From Rostratula benghalensis (Eukaryota > Chordata > Aves > Charadriiformes > Rostratulidae), in contig VXAI01000114.1 of NCBI GenBank assembly GCA_013399305.1, forward strand, positions 1,993,544-2,057,543: a stretch of DNA of 64,000 nucleotides. The letters are read 5' to 3'. A program made the translations under genes and the position numbers. Below, piece after piece: positions 11,501 through 25,960 of this stretch. The notes beneath the pieces were generated by a model that made no database searches, was not told the DNA's origin, and saw only the letters and a program-made list of their open reading frames with translations. Every line of letters starts with the position of its first letter. The stretch's first letter is position 1.

Positions 11501-14500
11501 TGAGGTCAGTTATGAAGGCAGCATGAAGGGAGTGCAAAAAAAGTGCAGGGACAAGATACCACAGTGCCACAAGATATATATAACCCTTGAGAGGGACAAG
11601 TGGTAACCGTGCCTCCACTGTGGTGTATCAGTGGCAGAGCTTGCAAAAAGAGAATGGATAAAAATAAATTATCAATTTAACATGTATTAATTTAGACCAA
11701 ACCTCTAAGATAAATAGGTCCAATTCCAAATTTCCAATTCCAAAAGGCCAATTGGTAAGCACTAGAAATGAGAAATTAGCTAGGCTGAGAAATTCAAGGA
11801 CCAAAAAGTAGAATAAAAGCTCTTAAACTGCTCTGGGATTTGTATCTCATGCAAAAGGGGAAAGGCTTGGAACAGCACTGCAAGCTCAAGTCCTCACTCT
11901 GCTACCATAGAAGCATGGCTGGAGCATGTAGAGACTCCAGGTGGAATGGAATAGGGAATAAAAGCCAAGGTACCAATACAAGGCAGGTCAAAAACATTTG
12001 GTTTTCAGTTCTGGCAATCCTCAGACCAAACTACACCTCCCAGTTGTATTAAACAAAAGTTTAGTCATCTCTATGAGAAAAGGTAGATCAAAGAAAGGAG
12101 AAGGGAGGGTCTTCTTACAGAGAAAATGGGGTAAATACTAATCTCAGGATGGCTCCAAGCTAAAGTTAACTCTTTATCCTACTTTTCAATAGGAAAACAA
12201 TGTTGGCTATAAGGTAAAAGGCAAGATGGATAATAGGATAAATATAATAAATACTGTAATTAGCCTTTTTTCAGCCCAGAAATGAGGGGCAAAAGAGCAG
12301 TTTCACATACTCAGCAGGAATTGACTGACACAAAAAGCTGCAGAAAATGAAGTATTTGAGCAGGTCTGGGACATTACCACACAGGTAGGGAAAAACAAAA
12401 CAATATCTATAATTAAGAAGGGAGAATTGATGAGGTAAGCTTGAGGCCCAGTAGTCCAGCTACAGTATAAAGCTAGATCTTAAATTTTGAAATAGTACAA
12501 GATAATGAAACATACAATCTCTTTGCAAAGAAAAATGTTGTCAGACTTTGTTCTTTCTTCCCTTGAAAGCCAAAGGGAACCCCATAGAGCTCATCCCTTT
12601 GGACTACAGAGAAGCAGCTGATGTGACATCAAAGGGAGATTAGCAAACTGAAGATGCTTTTGCTAAAAGACAAGATGCAAAATCAGAAGGAACTGGCTAC
12701 AAGGGAGGCAATTTAAAACAGTGTTTGATAGAGGCAGGCTGAGCCTGAAGAGGAATTACTGTCACACGTCCTTAAGGATCTGCCATCGAGTTTGATATTT
12801 TTCTCTGCATCTCTGGAACAAGAGGTAAAGTTTGCTTTTGCTGCCTGCATTTAAGAGAGCTGCCTTAATTTCAACAGTCACAAAAGAGGGTTCCACCAGG
12901 AAACCAGCCTGTTTCAGCAAGGATTAAATGGCTGGATAGTTCAAGCTGCCAGAGAGCGAGCTCATTCCTTTAAGACAGACCAGAAAACAGGCACAAGGAA
13001 GGAGACTTATTTCAGCCACAAACAGCAGTATGGCAGGCTGGTCGGGGTACACCTAGTGTGCAGCAGCCACCCTCTTACCACCAACACAGCAGGGAGCAAG
13101 AAGCCAAACTCATTTCCAGATCAAAAAGGATTCTTTCATGCAGATCAGATGACAGAGCAGGAGTGTGGGTGCAGTTCTGCAGAGACACCCACACCAGCAA
13201 AGTCATCCCATTCCCTAGAAACACACCACTCCTCTTTCTTGCTGACTGCTCCTTTCCACCTGTGTTTGGGCAGGGTTTCAATTCAAATTGTGCCAAGGCA
13301 ATGTGCAAATTGGCCAGGGAGTGCTTGCAGAGCCCCAGTACCTGCAGCCCTGCCAGGGAGATGCTAAGAGCTCTGCTGCCAGGACAGTGTCCTCAGTGAC
13401 AGTGGGTGTCCCAGGAGCAGCTGATCCCAGGTAATTCAGGGGCGTTTCTAGCAGTGTTAGTTACCACTCATCCTGACACATTCTGGGCCATCTAGCCAAG
13501 TTAATGACACAGATATTGCTTCACAGTGGTCAAATCTCTTGGCTCATAAAACAGTAGCTTAAGTTTCCTGCCTTTCATAAAAGCCAGGAGTCCTTCTGTA
13601 TCCAGCTCATTCATGGAAGATAAGATCTCTTGGCACAGGCTCTTTCCTCACTTGGAGGTTAATTTCATTGTTCAAGCTCTGCAGAGCACTTAATACATCT
13701 CTCCCCTGTTACTCTCCAAAGGTTCTGACCAATGTGGCTGGGCATCAGCTGGGCACTGCCAGTTAAAGTGTGCAGGAGGGTTCTTTACCAGTGTGTTCAT
13801 TTTCTCTCCCATCTTCATGACCAGCAACACCCTGTAGGACTGCACAACCCCCCTCTGCTCATTGCATCTCTAATCTGCCTCACACACCACTGAAGTTGTG
13901 CCCAGGGTCTTGAAGAAGCACCAGGGAAGTTACTGATTTGCTCAGTGGGAGCAGCAATAGGAGCCAAAGGTGTAGTGGCTGGGAGCAGAAGGTGACAATG
14001 GCCACCTATCAGGAAAATGCTCCCAGAAACATATGCCTGAAAGTGCTAAAAAGTGCCTGGACCTCCTGGTTTTCCTTAGGGACCACAAAGAGCACTGGTT
14101 AGAGACAGCCAGCATCAGGTGTGTCCCTCTGTTCTGGTAGATAATGGCACCACTCCAGTGAAGTCAGTACAGTTCAAAGAAATTAAGCAGCAGAATTTTA
14201 ATTAAAATTATAAACTAATGAAGCAGGTTCCCAAGAGACATGGCAAAATATCCATCACTGAGCTTTCACAGCAAGGCTAATTGCACAGCCAGAAAATTAA
14301 CAATCCTTGGTCTGAAACAAGCGTGGGAACCTTGCAGAGATACCTGTGTCTCCTTCAAAGATCAAGCTGCCCAATGTATTTACCCACCTCATCCTTCCTT
14401 CATGGATTACCGTGGATATTTGCCCCTTACTTCCCATCATTATTTAACTAACATGGTCATACAGACCATCTATTCCTTATCCAAAAGCTGTACCCTCTCT

Positions 14501-17500
14501 GTTGCCCTCTGTACCTCTCTGAGCCTGCAGAGCTCACTCAAACCTTCTGCTTCCTGCTGGTGGTGCAGTGCTTTGTGTAAGGCCAGTAACTGAAAAGCCT
14601 TTTTCTGTGAAAGTTTAGCCTTATGTAGAAGTCGTTAGTCACAGATGAGCCTTTGCAATTCAGAAGTGAGCCTGAAAAGCAGAGTCCTACAAAGGACATT
14701 AACACACAGGAAGGTGTTTGATCTAGATGGGGCCATTCTTTGTGCCCCCACATGGTCCTGTATCCCTCTCTGCAGTGCCACAGCAAGGAGGAGAGCAGGA
14801 ACATTCCCTTTGGGTTTTGCTGCACCAGCACTAGTGCTTTTAGAGGCTGAACATTATAATGTAGTGCTGAATGTTAACAATTTTAAAAATCATCCCCTCC
14901 CCTCTGCTTTGTTAGGCAGCTACAAGGACACCTAGCACTGTGCAACCAGTTTGGGTTTTGTCAGGGCAGCACAGGGCTCTTGTGCTGCTCCTGCATTTGG
15001 GAACTGGCAGGGTCCAGAGCTCAGCAACTGCTCTGCAAAACTGCACTACTAATACTGGCACCACTGCCATGTTCAGGAAGATCTGAGCTTTCCTCAGCCT
15101 TTCCAGTCTTGCCCACATCAACTCTTTTCAAGTCTTAACTGCACAGAGCAGAAATGGAGAAGCTGCATTCAATTTATGAAGCTGATAAGAGATTATCATT
15201 CAGTCATTTTGCAGTTGCAATGGGTGAGTGCACTGTGGGCAGCCTTGGTCACCAAACTGCATGTGCCTGTAGGACTCAGTCTGCAATTCCCTGCCTTCAA
15301 GCCCTTCAGTCATCTAAGGATCCATCCCATGCTGTGTCCTCCAAGGCCCCCCAGGTCCACGAGAGCTATGCCTGTGATACCATACATAGCTTTAGCTCTC
15401 CCAGGCAAAAGAATGAAGTCACTCTGAAACATGTAGATTAATTCTGCTCCAAATCCATAAATGTAGCAGTCTGGGATAGGTTTTCCACCTCCTGAGACCT
15501 GCCTCTTGGTAAGGCTGGTGGTTAGTGGTCTCCATCCCTCATGGTCACTGTGAAATTGCCAAATAGTTCAGGCTTGGGAAGGCAATAATTTTGGGAAAGA
15601 TGCAGCACTGACCACAACACAAACTTCCCCTATGATACTACATCCAGACGTGACACAGTGCTAGCCAGACAGCTAGGGACATATCAGAGCAGAGACATCC
15701 TGGTCCCAGCTGCTGCTGCAGAGCGGTACTCACCCATCAAGAGTCCTTGCATACAAAGGCAGTGAGGAGCTCAAGAGTGCCAGAAGCCTTCAACAAGGAA
15801 AATAACACAGGGAAAACTCAGCAGATATCCCCTCTCTGCATTTCTGTGATGTACTTGTTGCAGCCTGTCATAGGACAGGGGATGGAGGGTCCCATCTGCT
15901 CTGGTTGGGCTCCCTGGGGACAGGCCACGTGGCAGGGAGATGAGCATTACTGCAGCAACAGCAAGTGCCAGAAATCCAAGTGAGCTGGCCCACTCCCCAA
16001 GCAGGCCTGAATCTTTCTCACAGAAGGCTAGGGGTAAGGGCAAATTGGAAACCCCAGCTTTGTTTCTAAATTGATGACAAGCTTTCTCTTGCTTAGAGCA
16101 GCAGTTACATAAACACTTCTTGGAAGAGAAACATTTGCTTCTTCTTCAGGAGCCAGTCTGCAGATGCACGTGCAGCATTCAGGGCAGGGCAAGGGTTTGT
16201 CCAGGGCAGTCATGTTCCCCTGGAAGCACCATAGCATTTTCTGTTCTGCTGCCCATTAATTCCTTGCATCATTCACCTTGTACTCAGCAGGAACGACCTT
16301 GGCAAAGGCCCCTGGAAACATCTGGGTAACCAATAAGTGTTTGTCCTTCTTGGTATAAGAATGGTCTTGCAAAATAAAATCCTACGTTATATAGAAGTTT
16401 GGTTTTATATTTGTCTCCTCTAGTAATTGTATTCACAAAATTGCATATTTCATCAAGGCATCTTAGTTCTTTTATTTCCCCTCTTGTGCACTTACTCCAA
16501 CAACAATGGTTATAATACACAGCAGTGCCAGCTGAATTACCAAAATATTTGTGCAATATCAAGCTACTAAGACATTCTAGAAAACAAGTATTCAACTAGG
16601 TGATTTTTGTCAAGTGACCTGTTTCTCCAGTGAGGAGGTTTTGTGATGTAGAAAACTATTAAAAACAGGTTTTCATATGCTAATTGACATTAATGACTTT
16701 AAGTCCTAGCCCCAATTCTCCTTTTAATTTTTATCTGAATAAGCAATTCCTCGGCAAAATCAGTGTGACTTGACTCTGGTTTGTAGTACACGAGAAGGTA
16801 ACAAGTAGAGAAACAGCTTTGAGTTCAATCACTAAACTTCCTACGTTATTTCCTACTAGAAACACAAGCCACCAATGAGGACCTCGCAAGTGCATGCAAT
16901 AGCTTTTCCATCAGTTGATTTTAAAAAACAGAACAGGATCATACTGGTTCACAGTGGAATAAATATTAAAAGTAGCACCTTGAAAGTCCATTTCTTTAAG
17001 TATGTGTTAATAGTACCCAAAACCCAAGGCCAGTATCCCAGACATGGGGAAAAAAATAAGCCAAGCCCCCAAACTCCACACAGCCATTAAAGCTACCATG
17101 AGTCAAGGGATTCATCACCTCTGAAGAGACATGCTCTTAGGGACCACCAAATAAGTCTACAAAACCAACTTAGGACCCAGGTCAGGAGCTTGGAGACTGT
17201 GTGCTGATCGCACAAATAGACAAATTTGAGTCAAGACCTGACTCCACACCAACTCCTAGCCTAGTCTTTCTTCCACATCAAAACATCTCCCCCATCCAAA
17301 CACAGCTCCTTGGAGCCAACAGCAGCAGCACAGATCATACACCTGGATTCCTACAGCAGTATCCTTTGCTGCCCATCTGCTTCCCTCCTCAGTCTCCTTT
17401 CTATCTGACTTGTTCAGTTTAGAAGAGTTTCTTCTAAAGCTAGAGTATCTGGGCACAGGGGTGTCCCTTACCATAAGCCCAGCTACATCAGGCCTCTTCT

Positions 17501-20500
17501 CTGGAAGGAAGGAGGTAGATGTAGCTGTCACAGCAAAGTTTCCTGCCACAGGACCATCAGCATCTTGATCCTGGAATTTTGCCTGACCATCCTCTATCTT
17601 AAGATGGTTTTGCAGGTGACACACATTTTCAGAGTTGCTGTAGGTAGTAGGTAAGACATGCTTACGTAGCTGTTCTGAGCACAGAAAGAAGCTGCAGAAT
17701 GATCTGTTGTTAGATATGCTCACCTCTGACATGGCTTTTTAATAAAAAAAAAACAACTTTATATAATTCACAGTAAGAGTCTTTCCCCCCTGGTATATCA
17801 GCTTTGTCCAAGCCATGGCCAATAGTATAGCCCTCTGACTGAAAAATAAGGTCAGAAAAAATTCCTATATACAGAAAGTATGTTATATTCATATTGAAAT
17901 TTGTTTGCTGCTGCACCTGAGCATATTTGTGCAGACACCAACACACTCCTCCAGGTAATTATGCACAGAAGAGCAATGCACTGGTGTCTTTTAATGACAT
18001 TTCACAAAAATAAGTCTTTACTGGAAGTCAGGAGGGCTCTCCAGGATTAGGTTTGGACAGAATCCACAAAATAAGGCTTTTTCCTGGGCTGCTAGTCAGT
18101 TAATTTTTTTTTTTTTTGCCAGTTTGGCCTCTCTGAGACCACCTGCTGTGCTGCCTGCAGGACACATTCTGTAGTGCCCTGGGTACAGCAGCATTTGTTG
18201 TGCTGGTGGATGGACAGATCTTGCAGGTTGTTTGTGCCTGTGGTCACACAGTGGGTCAGGACAGGCACTGGGTTATGGGCTGCTCTCCCCAAGCACCACA
18301 GGGCTGCTTCCATCAGCTGTGGCAGGAGACTGATGCCAGAGAATATTTTGAGGCTGGCACCATGAATGGAGGTAATAACTAGTATCATCATGCAGGAGTT
18401 ACAAGTAGGTAGAAAGAGAAGCTTTGTGTGGGTGTCGAGAGAGGGGAAAAAAGGCAGATTAAGGAGACAAAGATCAGAATCTGCAAATCACGCAAAACCA
18501 GTTCTGTGTCAAGCAGGGAATAATTAACTTGCTTTTTTTCCTAGACAAGCAGCACTGGTGCTCATTTAGAAACTCCCTTTTTGACACCAGATGAAACTGG
18601 ACACCCTTGAGGATGTTTTGCTTGGGATTCTCAGTGGGTTTAGTGCATAGTTTCACCATTCACTGTGTATTAATATGGCACTACAGATGGACTGAATGTG
18701 CTACTTGCACTGCATACCCAAACCTGCTGGCAAAAGCACAGGACCTTGGTGAAGGTCAGTGATAGAGGAGGTGGTTCAAGACACTTCTAGTGACAGACAT
18801 TAGCCCCAGCTACTGCCAGGGGAGTTCTCCTGTGAATTTAATCAAAAGAGGGAGTTACTCCCAAGAAAATCTTTAGGATAAAGATTTACTGGTATTTCTG
18901 TTGCCTTATTCATTCCTTGGGGTTTTCTTCCACATAAGGCTTTTGTGCTATTACATCTGTAATAGTATGAGGTTGGGATCTGGGAGCCAGACACGAAGGA
19001 GGGAGGATCAGGAGCAAATACCTGCCATAGCAAAGCACAAACAGAAGCTGGCAGGTGAGCTTCCTTCTCCTGGATCAGTATGGGCCAGTTATTTCTCCAT
19101 TAGTGCCTACCATTTTTGCCTTGTTGGACAGACATTTTCTGAAGCTGTAGCTATGTCCCACATTAAGAAAGTTGCCAGTGCAGGCTGTAGTGTTATGCAA
19201 ACCATAAACCTGCTCTTCATGGGCTTGGCCATCCTCTGGTTGCATTCATCTGTTTTCTGCTGGCTACAGCACCCAACATAGTTTACTCTGTTAATCAAGT
19301 TGTAAAAGAAAAAGCTTGGTATTAAGAACCAGAAGTCCCTGGCCCACACCTTACAAACACGACACTTATCACCAGCATCAAACCCAACCACACAGGCCTT
19401 GGCTGCCCAGTGCAAACCCATCCTTCCCAGGCCCAGCACCCACTCCCTCAACAGCACAACAGGAAAGCAGCAGTTGTTTGCTTTTTATACCTTTGACACG
19501 AGAATCCCAGTTTACACAGTGCTTATTTTTTGGACACATGTATGAAGTAGGTAAGTGTCCCATGCATTAACAGAGACACAAAAAGGATTAGATAATCTGA
19601 CTACTTGATCTCTACAAAAGTCAAATAAAAGCAAAATCCAGGCACTTTTACAGTTAATCATGTGTGCTAATAGCAGAGGTAGGAAGATTCATTGTGAGTT
19701 TTCACACATCAGAAGAATCATCCTGCATTTAAAAAAAAAAGACATTCAAAGCCTCTATTTTGAGAAAGAAATTGTTCCAACTCAGAAAAGACACAGGCAA
19801 CTACTATTCTGTCTGTACAGGACTTATTCAATAACCCACTGCCTGCAAACTGTAACTTGAACATTTTCCCTGTCATACAAAGTGCCAGACCACAACGGCA
19901 TGAAGTAGAGAAAACCCATTATAAGTGACCAGACCAATTGGAAAACTGGAAATATTGCCTCAGGCTGCAAGGCCCTTTCCTGTGGAAAGAATATTTTGCA
20001 ATTGTCTATTAATACTGTTCCTTGTTGACTAGTGGTACTCATACATTCTGGGTTTTGTCAAAAAAGCTTACATATAGACTGTTCAAAAATATGAATAGAG
20101 CAAGTTTTCTTCTTCATTATTCCAATTTATTCATTTCTTCTTCCCCCTCCCCCCCTTCATTTCTACTTCACACATCAGTTGTTTAGGAAAATGAGAACTC
20201 AAAAGCACGGAAGCAATGAATGTGCAGGAACAGGATACCACATGGCTCAGAGGCACCATCACTGGATTCTCCATGCAGTAAGGGATGTTTCTGGACTAGC
20301 ATATGTAAGGTGCTACAGGAAAGCTTTAAAACAGTTTTGTCACTCTTACATCAATACTTAATATTAGTCTTTAAGCAAAGTAGCATTCCATGTAAGATGT
20401 TGCAAAAAAAAAAAAAAGACACCAATTGAATGAGCAGAAATTGGTGACTGTCAAAGTATCAGAGCTGCAAGATTCTGTAAAAACCTGCAAAGTTTTAGAA

Positions 20501-23500
20501 TATGTGTAGTGCTTCACTCCCCCTTCTTCCCTCAGGCTGTTCCCTTTTGGGCTCTACCTTCACATCCCCTCCAGTGAAAGCTGCCTCTCTCCTGCCTCAC
20601 AGCCCCATCTGTAATGAATTCTCTCTGCCCTGGTCTCTGCTCCCTTTGCTGATGCTGGTCAGCACACATTGCTTTTGAATGACAATGAGCCAAGGCCTTT
20701 GAGCTGAATAATTCTCATGCTAGTTTTCACAGCATTTTTTTTCTGAGCAATATACAACCACAGGGTAACCCTGGGCATAAACTCCAAGCTGAATACAGGA
20801 CTTAGTAAAATTTGAGGATACTGGTTTGAGCCCTTCCATAAAGTCTGGTAGAACACAAGCCCAGTTCACCTATCACACCAACATCAGCTTTGTCAGACAG
20901 TCCTCACTTTACCAGTTACTGGAGAGTTAATAACCTTCTCAGGGTTCAAACACCCACAGACCCCATCAGGAAATTATCTACCGAGCTATATTGTTAACTA
21001 CTCCTGCCAAAACCAAGTTGGCCAGCAGTCCCCTCTCTGGGGGCCAGCAGATGCAGTGACATTCAAAGGGGTAAGAACCAGAAGGGTCATAAAAAAGTAA
21101 ATTCAACCCCAGACTGTGAGCCCTCCAATGGAAGCAATTAAAGACAACTCAATGTATGCAACTGGTAAAGCCACTTGCAGTCCACCCCACCTACCAGCAA
21201 GTGTGCTGAGGAGCTCAGACACACATCATTCTCCTCCTCAGCCTGACTGCAAACAGAATAGATGTAGTTTGCCCTGGAGATCCTCACTTAGATAGCATGG
21301 GAGCACTGCTGGTTTTAACAGGGAGGTTTCTGGCAGCAGGTTATAGCTGTCGATACAGGGAAGACCGTCATCTCAACTGAACTAAGATAAGCAGAAATTT
21401 TGGGGAATGACCAAAGAGAAGAAAATCACCGAAGGTTTAAAAGGGAAGCACTATTTCTGGAGCATATCCTAGCCACTGAGCCAATGTGCTGTGCTTGTCA
21501 GCTCAGAGCAGGATTGAAGCAGCAGAGAGGAAAAAAGCAGCAGGAGACAGGAGCTAAGGAGGATCTGATTCACTGAGCTGGGAGGTGATGGGCAACATGA
21601 AACAAACAGGGCATTTGGAAGGGTGAGAGGTGTAGCAAGGCCAGAACAGCATCAGGAAACACAGGGATCTTCACTAGGGCAGCAAGAAGAGCAAACCCAG
21701 AAGCTGTACAAAGGGCAAAACCTGTGCCATCCCATGCATACAGTATACCCCCCCAGACAGCTCTCATAAAACCATCAGAGACAGGTTCTCCTGCCTGCGG
21801 GACAGCACCTACAGCAACACAGGAGTACTGAGGCAAAGAAAATGCATTTGGCAGCAGTGGATGTCAGCAAAGCCTAAAAAAAAAGTTTCTGCTACTACAA
21901 ATCTGCCGGAGAAACATAGTGTAGATGTGCAGATTTATTCAGTTTATATTTTGAACACCAGTTCTGTCCTCCTAGTGTGCTCCACACCATCCCTTGAGAC
22001 AGATTTCTGATGAACCAGACCTGGGGTGGTCCTCTCTCCTTGCTAGTGCAGAGCAGTAGGAGTGCTTGCTACACCTCAAAGCTTCAAAACACTTCAGCAA
22101 AAAATAGCTTTATACCACTCATCAGAAAGCACAAGTCCACCTAGTGCTGAGAAATCAAAGAGAAGACCTAGAGATCTTGATAAAGAATAAAGAGGTGAAA
22201 GGTAACAAGCATGGGCTGCTAAAGGGGCAGGCTGCTACCCCAGTTCAGAAGCTGCCAGGAACAGCCTGGCTGCTAGCCAGCCAGAAACTGTATCACAGCC
22301 CAGACCCCTTGTAAGGGCTCCTCACTTATCTCCTCCAAGCAAACATCCACCCAAAGACCTGCCCATACTCAGCAAGAGCTCACCAACAGCAGATGACCCA
22401 AGCCAGCTCCAGCACAGAGCATGATCACTAATGTCCTGCCACGTCCTGCTTCCTGGGATGAGGGGAATCTCTCACTAACTCAGGCAAGGCAGGCTTTTGG
22501 CCAAGAACAGGAGCAGGGAGAAGCCAGAGTAACACAGATGCAAGGAGATGTCTTAGACAGCAGAATTACAGGTGGCTCCAGACTACAGGGGTGGTTTGCA
22601 GCACTGACAGCAGCCCAGCAGTCCTCCATGCTGCACAGCCTGGGGAAAACTGAACCCAAAATAAATTAAAAAAAGCAGATTTGCTGGTAGCACAACAAAA
22701 ATCTACACAGTCACTTCCAGCCAGTAGGGAAAGGAACCCTGGGAACTTGCACTGCCCAGGGCCAGATGGAGAGGTGGAGCAGTGGCCAGCACCGGGCTTG
22801 TAGCAAGAATTCATCAGTAATTAACACTGGGATTTTTGGCTATACAGCCAAATGAGAGTGAGGAAAGACATGAGGCTGTGGCACTCTGACGCTGGGGCAG
22901 AACTAGAGATCTTCTGGGTCTGCAAGAAGGAAGCAGTTTAATTGCTTTTTCTCTAGAACAATAGTGGGTGTGGGAAAAGGCACAGGCCTTTTTTAAGTTT
23001 AAGCAAGGAAATAACCATAGTGCAGGTAAAGGGAAAAGGGGAGGCCAGACAACAACCATCCTAGAGAGCTGGAAGCCAGCATATTGAATTGCAGTTCTGA
23101 CAGTAAGGATTTCCAGCAAAGCCCTAAACTCACATCAAGTCAGATGGCTAGGAGAACAGTCTTCTAGACAAAACATGGGTAGGTTCACCTTGAAAGTCAA
23201 GGCTATGGTGGATGAGCTACTTATAACAAAAAGTTTGGGTTATTCTGAGGTTTTCTAGATTTGGAGCTATATGGCTAGGGATGAGGGTCTTGTTTTCTAC
23301 CACCTTAATACTGCTGCTGCTGAACAGGAAAGGAGCAGAGCTGTCATGCAGGCAGCCCCCCATGCGGGGGTTAGAGAAGGAGCAGCACAGGATAGGCCCC
23401 AGCTGGCCTATGGAGGTGCAGAGGAGGCTCAGGCAAAGGGGGTATCACTGACACTACAATACATCTCTGCCCACAAACTCCAGCTTTGCACACTACAAAG

Positions 23501-25639
23501 GCATGTGTACATAACATGGGTGCTGCCCAGTGGCTATAGAGGAGGTGTACACCCTCTGCTTCCCTCTCAAGGGCCCAGAGAGGCTCTGCCAGCCCTGCTG
23601 TTCTCCAGCTCCCTGAAGTCCTTCCCAGAGAGGGGCAACCCTTTCCTAGCAAGGACTCAAACCCATCAGGCTCAGGAGTTTCCTAGGGCGCAACATGGGC
23701 AGGCAGAGAGTCAGAGATTTACCAGGTAGCCCCAGCTTGGAGACCCCAGTAAAACAGCCACTCAGCACAAAACAGAGCCAAATCCAGCCCTAGTGACAGG
23801 GCCAGGGAGAAACTTCCTAGAGACCCCTAGAGGGCTTCTTTCAGAGTTTCTTGCAGTATCTCAGGAGACACAGAAATCTGCTGAAGTAGAATTAAGTGCC
23901 TTCTGTCACCCCCAGGACACAGCAAGAGGCAGTAAATGAAATAGGAAGATCTAAATCAAGGTCACTCACACAGGAGATCTGTGAGATCTACCCACTGTTC
24001 AGAGGGTAGCTTTGCTCTGGTTACAGCAAAGCACAGATTTAGGGATCAGAAAACTTTTGCTGTTCATTCATTAGGCAAAGATAGGGCAGTTCCACCTCTG
24101 GCTGTTACAGAGCCCATTCCCACCTCTCAGAGTACTTACAGCACTTCATGATGCTCCTGTCAACACATTAAATACTCACCTGAACAGCAAACTGGCAATC
24201 CAGCTACACCTCCACCACAAACCCCACACCATTACTTGAGCAAAAGAAAGCTAAGAGAGTTTATATACTAATGGGTACCTGTGCAGCTGAGAGTGAGAGG
24301 GGTTGTCTAGGCTGTTGTTGCCACAGGAACAAATTGGTATCATCTGGCTTCAATTAAAACTCAGGCTCTGATAATTTTTTTTTTTTTTATCTAACAAAAA
24401 AAAAGTTTCTATACATCAGAACTGTGGGTATTTGCAGCAGCTTCCATATAAATACCATATGCCAAGCCCCACTGCTTATGAAAGGGATTACATCATATGG
24501 GAAATAATAACTGATCAGATTTGAGGAATTTCTTCCTGACCTGTTTCTGAGATGTAAGGAGAGGGTGTTTTTGCCTTTACATTCAGAGCTGGCTAGTCCA
24601 GGGAATGCCTGCAAAGAGACCAAACCATTCTTCCCATCTGCAAAGGCACTCATGCAGCTTCCTTGGCCCTCACAAGGGTGTTGTGCAAAAATGGTGCAGA
24701 AAGTTCCTGAGCAGCACCTGGCAGGTGTCAGGTATGTAGGAAGGGAGAGCTCCATCCTTCCTATGGTTTTTGCACATGGAAATCATGCTCAGTGTGAGTC
24801 GTGTGTTACTGGTGCTGCAAAGCCCTAGACAAGACAGATGAAATGAGCTGGCAGTGGGCAGGCCAACAGAACATCTGATTGTAGCCATGTGGCATGATAA
24901 AATGGGGCTGGCTGCCATGTTCTAACATCTTAATGGCATGAAATTAGAGAAAAACCACATAGCAAACAGTTAAATGGTGTTTTTATCTTATGGAGAAATT
25001 AAAGTGGATCTATGGCTCTTGTTGTGTGCAGGATGAATGTTTTTGTAAGCTGCTGTCGGTTGAGGAAAACACACTAGAATTAAACAGGCACGTTGGTTTT
25101 AAATTTGAGGTTTTATTATTAGATTGCAGGTTTAATTGAGAAACAAGTGCTGGCCTTCTGCACCCTCTGCATCTCACCGTGCCTGTTGGATCTAAGGGTG
25201 AGTCCAATGCTTTATTTCACACTCAGGCAAAACTGAGGCCAAGGTGAGCCCAGGCTGGGCTGTGGACGCTGCTGTCACTGGGCTGACCCAGACAGACCAG
25301 AGGGTAGAAAGCTCCCTCATGGGATCTCAGCGCTGCCCAAACCAGCTCCTCTCTCCTCTTGGCCCTAGCAGATACAGCAACTGCCTCCCTTGTGGTTGTT
25401 TTGATACAATCAGGCAGGGAGTGATTTCTGTTCTGCTGAAATGAAACCTATTCCTCGGAGCTATTACCAGAGCGGCTGTGATCAAAGGCAACTGGGAAGG
25501 CTGCTGGGGGGAACAGCCATCAGCAGTTTGTATGACCCAAGAATGGTGTAGACTAGGGAGAACACACAGAAGGTCTTGTAGCACCTCCTGTGAACTATTG
25601 TTCAGGACTTCAAAGAGCCCAGAGATCTGCAGCCCCTGC
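8576..25639. other. Intergenic, no gene seen
   Basis: A long stretch without a supportable gene. It contains homopolymers (14 T at 18104-18117, 14 A at 20404-20417, 14 T at 24375-24388) and an AT-rich patch near 11650-11780 with a repeated CCAATTCCAAA-like word. Open frames are short and change frame often. No tRNA, rRNA or CR1 3' end was recognised. Unannotated lncRNA exons cannot be excluded by eye. Confidence 0.5.
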
Positions 25640-25960
25640 TAATAGCTGTTATCTTCCGGCAACAGTAATTATGAACTGAAGGAGATTCAGAAGGAGTGAC
25701 TGCAAAGGGCCAATAAAGCTACACCTTTTCTGCTTCATTTATTTGATTCCCCCTTTTTCATTATATCCACCCCTCCAGGGTGTGTCTTTTAATCCTCCAA
25801 GCTGATCTATCCCTATGAATATTCACTGTCAATAATAGACTTATTACTGCTGCCTGAATATCCTGAAGCTGCAATCAATCATGCATTAATCTTACACACA
25901 GCTCCTAGGACTTCATCTAAAATGCAAATACAAAGTATGTAAAATGTAAAGAACCAGGAG
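25640..25960. promoter_or_regulatory. Candidate conserved non-coding element
   Basis: AT-rich, non-repetitive block dense in homeodomain-type words: CAATCAATCATGCATTAATC at 25872-25891 combines PBX/HOX-like AATCAATCA with an ATTAAT core, and TATGAATATTCA and TTATTACT lie just upstream. No coding potential. The look is that of a developmental enhancer, but conservation was not tested. Confidence 0.3.
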
